64,000 nucleotides of DNA from Pelagomonas calceolata. Taxonomy: Eukaryota > Sar > Pelagophyceae > Pelagomonadales > Pelagomonadaceae. The translations under genes were made by a program, and so were the position numbers. Location: contig CAKKNE010000001.1 in the NCBI GenBank assembly GCA_918797485.1, positions 3,968,001 through 4,032,000 of the forward strand, read 5' to 3'. Below the pieces are notes generated by a model. It searched no databases. It was not told the DNA's origin and was given only the letters and a program-made list of their open reading frames with translations. Shown one piece after another: positions 45,406 to 55,100 of the stretch (positions are counted from its first letter, which is position 1; each line of letters begins with the position of its first letter).

Positions 45406-48400
45406 TTACGCGTGTGGCGCCTCGAGGCCGAAGCGTGCCCAAGGATCGTGGCGCGCAAGAAATGCGCGCGCGTCCGGCGGCGGCCCGCAACACGGCCAGC
45501 CGTGGGGCCCAGTGAGCTTCCTCCGTACCCCCGGGCAGTCGCACTCGCCCCAGCAGCCGGCGAGCTGCGACGCGAAGTCGCCGACGGGCGCCGTGTATAT
45601 CTTCGCCTGCGTCGCCAGGACCGCCGCCGCGAGTCCGAACGTCGAGGAGCTTATGAACAGGTGCGGCGCCGTCACGAGGTGGTGGAACGTCTCGAGCGCG
45701 TCGCCGCCGAGGACGAGCTCGACGCCGGGCGCACCGGCCAGCGCGCCGAAGTCCGCGGGTGAGCCCTCGCTGAAGACGCAGATCTTCGCGGTCGCGTCCC
45801 GCCGGCGGATCGACTCCGCGAGACACACGTAGGATTCGTTCGAGGCGACTTTACCTGTGTGCGGAAGTCAACCAGTGAGCTAGGTATCGGAGACCTTCGT
45901 GATCCTCTCCAGTTACGGGGGGCGACGTCGCGTCGATGGCATCAAATCTCCACACAGGACGTTACGTTTTTTGTGGTACCGGGCGTCGCCGCGCCGCACG
46001 TGCATCCGGTACTCGCAATCGCGCGGCGCGGGCCGGCGGACGGGCGTACGGCTTCCGACGTAGATCGCGGCGTCGTAGAGCTTCCGCAGCTCCCGTCGCA
46101 CGGCGGGGTGGGCGAGCACGTCTAGCCTCGTGGCGAGCTCGCGGTCGGCCCTCCTGGCCCTCGAGAACTCGGGCGTGATCGCTCGCGGGAGGGTCTGCGG
46201 GTGGCGCGACGCGCAGCGCGCGTCGGACCGGAGGCCCGTCACCGCCTCGGCGGCGCCGACGTCGACGCCGTGCGCCATTTTTTTTATCGTGGTGTGGATG
46301 TAGCAGCACCCGTCGTCCGGCACGAGCCGGCACGCCCCGAAGACCGCCATTTTGTTGAAGAACTGGCTCCCGAAGCCGTCGCGGCCGGGGTGGATCCACG
46401 CGTGGACGCGGACGGGGGGGACCGCGGCGGTTGCGGCCGTGTCCGTCGCGGAACGCGTCTCCGTCGCGGGCCCGCCGCCGTGGGCGGCCGGGGCGACGTG
46501 GAGGTCGGCCAGGGCGCGGTTGGCGGCGCAGGTCGCGATGTCGGGGTCGTACGGCGGCGGCGCGGGCCCGCCGCCCGCCTTTTCCCACGCCTCCCGGCGC
46601 GCGGCGTGCCGACCGTAGTTCCAGTTCTTGTGGAAGCCCCAGGCGCGCCTGCGTGGAAAGAAAACTTTCGCGACGCGTTCGTTGATGTCCACACGGGTTC
46701 GCGCGTCGTCGCGTTGTGCACGTGGAGCGTCTCCTCGGCGAACTCGTGCGCCACCGCCGCGGGGCACTTGTCGCAGAACAGGGCCGCGCCCTGCGTGAAG
46801 AACGCGTCCTCGGCAACTCGCGCGAGGCCGCCGCGGCGGGTGTTGCCGTCGCGGAACGCGCCTGCCGCGAACGCCCGAATCACGCGCCGCATGCAGCCGA
46901 CGTTCCGGATCGAAAAGCCGCCGTTCTGCGTCGGGGCCCAGGCAACGCCGAAGCGCGTCACCGCGCCGCAGTAGTCGTAGCGCGCGAACGCCTCGACGGC
47001 GGCGCCGGCGCCGCAGACGCCCGAGTCCGCCTGGGCGAGGAGCACCGTGTCGCGGTCCGCGCCGGTGCTCCTCCAGAACGCCTCCGTCTTCAGCAGCGCG
47101 TTGTACTGGACCACGTTTTTCCCGACGCTGAACCCCTCGAGGCCCGGGATCTGCGCGTCGACGGCGGTCGTCGCGGCCACGCAGGCGTGCGCCCGCGCGA
47201 GCGCGGCGGCCGCCGCCGCCGCCGCGGAGTGGTGGAAGAAGACGACGGGCGTGCCGGGGAGCTTCTCGCAGAGGTTCGCCGCGACGGCGTGCAATTTAGA
47301 GGCGTGGCGCTCGTCGACGTCGGGCCGGACGTCGATGAGGACGACGCGCGCGAGCGCCGGTGGCGGCGGCGGCCGCGGGCGGAGCTTGTGGATCGGGCTC
47401 GGCGCGAAGAGCTTCCGAGCGCTGGCGTGGAACGTCGAGTGGTGCGAGGCGCGCAGGTCAGCAGCGGCGCCGATGACCAGGAGGTCGAAGAGCGCCTTGC
47501 GCAGGAGCGCCGCCGGCTCGACGTGGCCGGGCTCGCCGGGGGGCGCGACGAGGCGGACCGCGGGGTAGGCGCGCCTGAGGAGCGGCGCGACGGCGGCCGA
47601 GTCCGAGAGGACGACGACCGGTCCGCCGGCGCGTCGCGCGATGGCGACCGCGTCGTGGAACTTGCGGAGGACCACGCCCACGAACCCGGGGTCCCGGGCG
47701 CGCGAGGCGTTCAGCGCGCCGAACGCGGCCTCGACCAACGCGTCGCCGTGTAGTGCCGCCTCGCAGTACGGGTTGCGTCCTTCGGCGAAGCCGTGCCGGT
47801 AGTGGTGGCGCGCGAGCGCCCCGACGTTGCGGCCAAACGCAGCGCCAACGTCCGGGTACCGGGCGGCGTAGCACTGCCAGTCGGCGGCCGTAGGCTCCTT
47901 GTGGGCGCGCTCGAGCAGGCCCCAGACCGCCGTCTCGAAGACCTCGAGGGCCTCCCGCTCGCCCACGCGGACGTGGAACGCGGCGTAGGCGCCACCGCCG
48001 CCCGCGGTGCGCCGCACGAACGTGGCGGCCGCGTCGCGGACGCCGGCGGCGAGCGGGAAGAAGGCGGCCGCCAGGACGCCGTCGCAGCGGCCCGCGGCGC
48101 GGCCGCGCTCCCGGACCGCGCGCCCGCACGCCGGGTGGGTGTTGCAGTTCAGGGCGACCACCGGCGCGTCCCCCGCCGCGTCGGCCACGCCCGGGTGGCC
48201 GAGGCGCCGGCCGCAGAGCGCCGGGAGGTGTGCGGGCCGCCGCCGGTCGCAGACGAGCTCGTGGCTCTGGCAGGAACCCGGGCTCCCAGGGCACGCGTCG
48301 GCGAGCCCTGGCGCGAGCCACGCTATCGCGGGCGCCTCGCCCGGCGCCGCGGCGAAGTCGACGCCCCCGAGCGCCTCGGCGATGTGCCGCTCCGTGCGCA

Positions 48401-48698
48401 CGACGAGCGCCCGCCCGGTGGCGAACGCGACGCGCGCGCACGGCATCAGCTCGAAGAGCAGCTTGTTGCCGAGGCCCCTGTTCGACACGCTGCACACCAA
48501 ATACCTATGGCCGCGCCAGGCGCCCGGCGCCGCGTCGTTCCGGAGCGCCGCGACCGCGGCGGCGTGCGCGGCGGCGTAGGTGGGCCAGAGCTTCTCTACG
48601 AACTCATTCGTATCGCAGACCAACCGGGGGCCGATGGCCAAGGAGGGGGTGGCGAGGGCCAAGCAAAGAGCGCGCACGACGCGAGACGTGAGACTCAT
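45406..48698 (-). CDS. Three-domain secretory glycosyltransferase with two introner-type introns
   Basis: Exons 46705-48698, 45966-46648 and 45406-45854 join in frame to 1041 residues. The start MSLTSRVVRALCLALATPSL is a signal peptide/anchor. Domain 1 (to ~430) is fucosyltransferase-like (CSVSNRGLGNKLLFELMPCA, FHVRVGEREAL). Inserted in it is a module CYAARYPDVGAAFG..HHYRHGFAEGR, known from bacterial surface proteins and GTs. Domain 2 (~430-660) looks like DUF5672 (FSVGKNVVQYNALLKTEAFW, TQNGGFSIRNVGCMRRVI). Domain 3 (~670-1041) resembles GT11-type fucosyltransferases (GFGSQFFNKMAVFG, YRMHVRRGDARY, CVFSEGSPADFG, LFISSSTFGLAAAVLA). A Golgi enzyme building a fucose-containing glycan is inferred. 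Confidence 0.82.
45855..45965 (-). mobile_element. Short introner serving as intron 2 of the three-domain GT
   Basis: 111-bp intron; the element proper is 45855-45957. In transcript sense it starts CTGTGTGGAGATTTGATG and ends GTTGACTTCCGCACACAG, close to the full-length introner ends. Flanking 8-bp repeats GTAACGTC and GTAAAGTC differ at one base. The left one gives the GT donor. Splicing yields HKKR followed by KVASNESYVC in frame. Confidence 0.85.
46649..46704 (-). mobile_element. Reduced introner serving as GC-AG intron 1 of the three-domain GT
   Basis: 56-bp intron beginning GCGCGAAC, then CCGTGTGGACATCAACG, and ending TTTCTTTCCACGCAG. The flanks GCGCGAAC and GCGCGCCT agree at five of eight positions. 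The GC donor of the left repeat and the element's AG restore the frame NATTRAWGFHKNW. Confidence 0.75.
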
Positions 48699-48794
48699 AA
48701 TGCCTTCTCGATTGATAATTGGTTGAGAGCCGCTTTCGACTCCCGCGGCCGAGTCTTTTGCTCGTATGCTTCCCGATAAAAACCGAGCATGCAA

Positions 48795-48818
48795 GCTAGC
48801 GGCCTGTAAGACACTAGC
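48795..48818 (+). promoter_or_regulatory. Two-arm inverted-repeat element, copy 11 (consensus)
   Basis: Matches the consensus exactly: GCTAGCG, GCCTGTAAGA, CACTAGC, followed by AAGC. Between the glycosyltransferase start (48698) and the channel start (49131). The rest of this 432-bp gap is GC-rich and uninformative. Confidence 0.85.
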
Positions 48819-49130
48819 AAGCAGCCCCGCCGCCCCGATCGGTCCATAGAACGTGGCCATAGGCCTCACTAGAGGTGCCGCGCGATTTGACGCGTGCGGC
48901 GCGCTGGCGCTTCGCCCTTGTGCGCAAAAGGCACAGAGGCTCTGTGGCAGACAGCTCAAACCGGGACGCGGGGCCGCAGCCCCGGACGGACCTCGGCTTC
49001 GCGCGTCGCCCGCGGTGGCTGCCGCGCGCCCGCGGCGCCTCGGACGCGGCCGCCCCACGCAAGGGGCAGCCTCGCCCCGGCAGCCCGAGCGGCCGCCGGA
49101 TTCCCGAGCGCGGGCGCGCGCCGCCGCCCG

Positions 49131-52100
49131 ATGGAGCACCCCCGCCCGGCGCCGACGGGCGCGCCGCAAAGGACGGACGTCAAACCGACCGCGCCACAAA
49201 AAACAATAATAGAGCGCCTCCACGACTCCGTCCCCGTCCTCCTCCCCGACTCGAAACTCCGGAACTACTGGGACGCGCTCATGTTCGTCGTCATCTTCTA
49301 CAACTGCAACCTGACGCCCGTGTCCATCACGGCGCCGCCGGCGGCCGACATTTTCAGGAGGTTGCGGCGCGTCGACTTCGCGATCGATGTGTTGTTTCTC
49401 GTGGACACGCTGCTCGGCTTCTGCTGCGCGTTCCACGACCCCCACACGAAGGAGCTCGTGGCCCAGCGCAAGGGCATCCGCGACGCGTATCTCCAATCGG
49501 CGCGCTTGAAGCTGAATCTGTTGGCCGTCAGTCCGTTGTTGACGTTACCGAACCCGCTGTCGTCGCTCTTTGGGGGCGGCGCGTGCAAGGTGCTGTTTAA
49601 AGGTTCATCAAAAAGAATCTCGAGGAAGACCTGCCTCAAGGCGGCTAGATTGACGCGGTCCTCCCGAATCTTCCTCTTCTTCGCGCAGCTCGAGGCCGTG
49701 CGCAAAATCCTCGAAGATCAGAAGCTCCTGGTCATGAACGGCGCGGCCTTCCGCATGCTCCAGATTATTGTCTCGTTGATCTTCATGTGTTCGTTCTGCG
49801 GGGGCTTCTACTTCTTCCTCGCTTGTAATGATCCGTCGCCCGACAAGCAACCGAAGTGCGGCTACGGCACGTCGACGACCTGGGTCGGCGCGGACGCCGT
49901 CTTTCAGTCCGGAAGAACGTCCTGGGACGCGATTATCGCAAGGGCCTTCCACTTCTGCGTGCAGACGCTGTTCACGATTGGGTATGGAGACAGCGTCGCG
50001 CCCGTCTCGGAGGTCGAGCTGAAGTTCGCCGTCGCGCTCATGCTCGCCGGCGCCGTCGTCTACGCTTTGGTGATTGCGAACATGACGTCGGTGCTGGCCA
50101 ACGCCAATGTATTATATGCGCGCCACGTCGACGAGCTCGCGGCCGTGACGCAGGTGGTAGATGATCGGGACCTGCCCGAGGGCCTGCGGCAGCGTATCAA
50201 ATTGGAATTCGAGTACGTCTGGGCGAAGCAGTTCGGCGTGCCGGACCGCCACTTGCTACGGGGGCTGCCCGCGGCGCTCCGAGACGAGCTCGCCGCGCCC
50301 GTCGTGGACCACCTGACGAAGGTGCCGTTTTTTGATCCTAATCATAGAAACGGCTCCGACGCGCTCGCGCGGGCCGTGGCCCGTGGTTGTAAAATTCGCG
50401 TCTACGTGCCGCGCTCTACCATATTCGCCGCGCGCGAGCGGCGGCGCGAGCTGGTTATCGTACGGGCGGGCGCGGCCTACGTGTTCCGGGATGGAAGGAG
50501 ACGGCCGTCGGCGGTGCTGCGGGAGGGCGACTTCGTGGGAGACGTCCAGTTTTTATTTGACGCGCGGCACCCCGTCTCCGTCCGGACGGGCGCCCAGGTC
50601 TGCGAGGTGTTTGTGTGGACCCCCGACGTGCTGGGGGACGAAGTTATCAGGGAGGACGCCGCGCCCGTGAGGGCCACGCTGGAAGCGTACCAACGACGCC
50701 TCGAGGCCTGGAGCCGCGGCCGCGTCGACGAGGCCTCGCTGCAGCACGCGCGGCCGACGCTGGTCCAGCAGGCGCCGTCGACGAAGCGCCGATATCAAAT
50801 AGGTACCTACGACCACATCCGAGGCGCCTGGGAGCCGTGCCTCTTCGCCGCCGTCTTCTTCTCCTTTCTCGTGGTCCCGTTACGTTCGGTACTGTACTGC
50901 ACGGACTGGCGGTCGCGGGCCTTCGATCCGACTCTGGTAATAGAGTACGCCTTAGATGTCGTGTTTTTGATGGATATGTATTTGCGGTTGTATCACATGG
51001 AGGCGCCGGAGGTTTACAAAAACTCGGTCCGGTTCAAGGTTGATGTGGTTGCGAATGTACCTTATGTCATACTGGCGCCGCTATTGAACCACCCCCAGCG
51101 GTACGCTATGTTACGGTATCCGCACCTGCTCCGAGGTTTTAACCTTAAGACCTACCTTATTCAGATACGAGACTACCTCGAGGTGAAGCACTCGATTATG
51201 ATCAGGGACAAGACCATCACGATCTTCCAGCGGACCTACGAGACGGTCTTCCTCATCCACGGCATGGCGTGCTTCTGGGCCATTCTTAAATCACACGGAC
51301 GCGACGGAAGGACCTTCTCCAGCTCCTACGTCCGGTCCGTGTATTACGCGTTGGTCATGTCGACCACGGTCGGTTATGGGGACGTGGCCCCCACAACGGT
51401 CTCGGAGACGTGGTTCGCCGTCGTCGCCGGCGCCGTCGGCGCGACGTGCTTCGCGGGCGTTGTTGCAAATATTACGTCCTTCGTGCACAGCGTGGACATC
51501 TCCGAGGACAACCTCGCGCACAAGCGCTGCGTGTTGAAAACGTTCTGCGAGGAGCGGAACCTGTCGCCCTCCCTCAAGGATGACGTCAAGCAGTACTTGG
51601 ACTACGTGGAACACGAAAAGGGCGGGCTGGACGACCTGAAGCTCATCAACCAAAGTTTGTCGGACCACACGCGGGACGACGTCGCTTTATACATGGCGCA
51701 TAGACCGATCCTGGCCTGTCCGGTCTTCCGCGGGCTCGAGGGCGGGTTCATACGACGCATCACGCTCGAGTTAGTCTCGCATTTCTACTCGCGCGGGACG
51801 CAGGTCGTGCGCCAAAACCAGGGAAGTGACGGCGCCTTCTTCATCGCGTGCGGGGACGTCGATATTTCCATAGACGACGACACGATCGCCGCGCTCGCGT
51901 CGCCCGGATGCGTCGCCGAGGGGGCCTTACTCTCGGACAGTAACATGCCCTACGCCGCGACGTGCGCGTCGTACTGCGAGCTGTGGTTCCTCTCCCGCCT
52001 AAGATTCGACGCGACGCTGGAGTCGTACCCCGACGCGCGCGCCGAAATTACGAAGACGCTCCCGAAGCGCGTCAAGACGTACAAGAAACGGTCGAAGCGC

Positions 52101-55100
52101 ACGATCTCGCGGCCGACGGGCCTCGTCGTGAACCCGGTCGTCGTCTCGCGCGTGGCCCAGTCGCGGCTGCCGCGGGGCGTCGTCCACCCGGATAGGATCT
52201 TCATGAAGGCCTGGGCCTTCCTGCTGCTGTTTTTTGTGGTGTGGAACGTCTTCTGGGTGCCGTTCCGCGCGTGCTTTACGCGGGGCGTCGCGTTCGATGC
52301 CAATTTGGTGGGGTTATTCGTCGTGGATTATCTGGGCGACGCCGTGTTCCTTACGGACATTGTTCTGCGGAGCTGCTGCGTCGCGTTCTATGAGGGCGAC
52401 GCGCTGATCACGCGGCGGCGCCGGATCTGGGAGAACTACGCGTCTTTATACAGACACGTGTTTGCCTCGTTGCCGTTTGACGTACTCTACTTTATATCAG
52501 GGAAGTCGCCCCTGCAGACCCTCGCTCTATGGCGACTCCCGAAATTAGTACGTTTGATGGATGCGCCGGCGCTGTCGAAGCGATGCGAGGACATTTTGCA
52601 GGAGAGCGGCGTGCGCGTCAACAAGAATGTGGTCCGGCTCGGGCGGCTCGTGGGCGCCGTCGTCGTCACGGCCCACCTCTTCGGGTCGGCCTTTTACGCG
52701 CTCGCGTCGCTCCAGAGCGACGCGTGCGCCCGCTACGCGTCGAATGATGCCGACGTCTATTGTCGGACCTGGGCCATGGCCCACCCCTTCGACCAACAAG
52801 GCTTCTGGCCGCCGAACCTGTTGGACGTAAGGTGGAGGAGCCACATCACTTTTGAAAACCCGCTCCGGTTAAATACGTCGACACCGATCGCCTTCGGCGC
52901 CTGGGGCGCGCGGCGGCCGCACGAGCTCAGACTCACGGATACGATAATCCGGAGGCGCTACGTGAACGCGCTGTACTGGGGCTGCGCGACGATCACGACG
53001 GTTGGGTACGGCGACGTCGCGCCGTCCTCCTTATACGAGGTCGGCTTCGCCATCGCGTGCATCGTCGTCGCGGTCGTCGTGTACACGCTGGTGATCGCGA
53101 ACTTGGAGGACATCGTGGCCAACCTGGACGTCACATCTACTCTCTACGCGCTGAAGCGCGAGAAGGTCAAGCAGTGGTGCCTGCGGAGTTCGTTGCCAGG
53201 CAAGCTGTCGACGCAGGTCGCGGACTACTACGACAAGCTCTGGGCCCAGCAGAAGGGCGTCAAGGGGACGGCGGTGCTGGCGATGCTGCCCGAAAACCTC
53301 CGGAGCCGCGTCGCGCTCGAGTTGTGTGGAGACGCCCTACGATCGATACCGTGCTGCCGCGGGCGCGCGCTCGAGGACCTCGCGCTGAAATTGCGATTGG
53401 ACCTCTACGCGCCGGGGTCCTACCTGTTCCGCGCGGGCGAGTGCGCCGCGCGCCTGTTCGTCGTCGCGGCCGGGGGCGTCGCGCTCGAAGACGACGACGG
53501 CGCCGTCCTCCATACGATCGAAAGGGGCCTCGTGGGCGAGGCCGAGTTCCTGCTGCGCCGGATCCACGAGGTCGCCTGTATCTCCACTGATTACGCGCAG
53601 ATCTTCGATTTGAGTTATGGGGATCTCATGGCGGTGCTGCGGTTCCACAAAAAGTGGGACGAATTTAGGGCGTATTGCGTGGCACACGAAAATACCATAT
53701 CAGGGAAGAGCGTCGGCGACGGTCGCGGGATCCGCGCGACGGACTTTCACGTCCGGAGCGCCGAGAAGCGGCGGTCGCGCGACGCGTCCGGATCATGCGT
53801 CGCCCACCCGGCGTCGCGCTTCAAGCGGCTCTGGGTCGTCGCGTGCCTGGGGCTCAGCCTCTACTCGCTGGTGAGCGCGCCGTTCGGCGTCGGGTTTGCG
53901 AGGCGGTACTCCCGGACGACCTGCGCGATGGACGCCATCTTATTTGTCTTCTTCTCTATCGATTTGGGTTTGAACCTCGCGGTCTTCGCCGTGAAGCGCC
54001 AGGGCAAGGTCATTCTAGAAAGAAAGGTCTTCCGAGACTTATACGTGAGGACCGACTTCGTGTATGATCTCGTCTCGCTCCTGCCGCTGTCGTTAATTGT
54101 AGCACTATCGACCCCGGACGTCTTCGCCAAGAAGGCCTACGATCCGACGATCCACGCCCTGCGGCTCGTGCAGGCGTTGCGAGCAAGGCGCCTGCCGGCG
54201 TACGTCGACGGCGCCGCCGCGTACCTCGAGGAGCGGTGGCAGCTCAACCTCTCGGGCGACATGACCTACCTCATCTTGCTGTGCGCGTCGGTGTTGCTGA
54301 TGTGCCACTGGCTCGCGTGCGCGCTCGCGTACCTCGGACGGTACGAGCTCTGGCGCGCCAAGGCATCGGATCAATTCGCGTTCTGGTCCCTTGGAAATTC
54401 TAAACATGACCGGGCGTGGCGCTGGTACGCCGACGAGGGCCTCGGGTGCCGCGAGTACGGTCGGGAGAAGCGCAAGCACGCCGCGAACGTCTGGGTCTGC
54501 GAGGCGTACCCCCCGAACCCGGCCCTGCGCATCGCCGACGCCTCCATGTATGATCGGTGGCTCGTGGCCTTCTACTGGGCCGTCTACACGTGCAGCACGG
54601 TGGGCTTCGGGGGCGTGTCCCTCAACTCGAACGCCGAAAAGCTCCTCGCGTGCCTCGGCATGGTCTTGGGGGCGGTCGTCTGCGACGCGGGCATCGCGGC
54701 GGTCCTGACGGCCGTCGTGGAGCACAAGGACCACCAGCACGGCACGAACCGGCGGCGGCGGGAGTGTGGGAGGCGCATGATGGCCGCGGCGCGCGTGCCC
54801 ATGGAAGCGCGAATGAGGGTAGCGGCCTACTTTGACTATGTGGATGACGACCTCCATAATCTAGATGATGCGACGGTCCTCGACGAGCTGAACGTGGCGC
54901 TGCGCCGGGGTATTCTGCGGCACGCGGCCCATGCCAAATTATGCGACTCGCTCGTGCACGGCGGTTTGGAAGCCGGCGTCGTGGCGTCCATGGTCCACGA
55001 CATGCGGCCCGTCGTCGCGGCGCCCGGCGAGCGCATCCTCGAGGCCGGCCAGCCGGACCCCGCGGCCTACGTCTTCGCGGCCGGCCGCGCGCACGCGGTC

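Noticed and set aside
46284-46648. Continuation of the glycosyltransferase frame past 46705 without splicing
   Set aside because: It turns into Arg/Pro/Thr-rich low-complexity sequence, while the spliced frame continues recognisable fucosyltransferase motifs.
48699-49496. N-terminal extension of the minus-strand glycosyltransferase frame, opposite the channel gene
   Set aside because: It lacks domain signal, is antisense to the start of the channel gene, and a good signal peptide begins at 48698.
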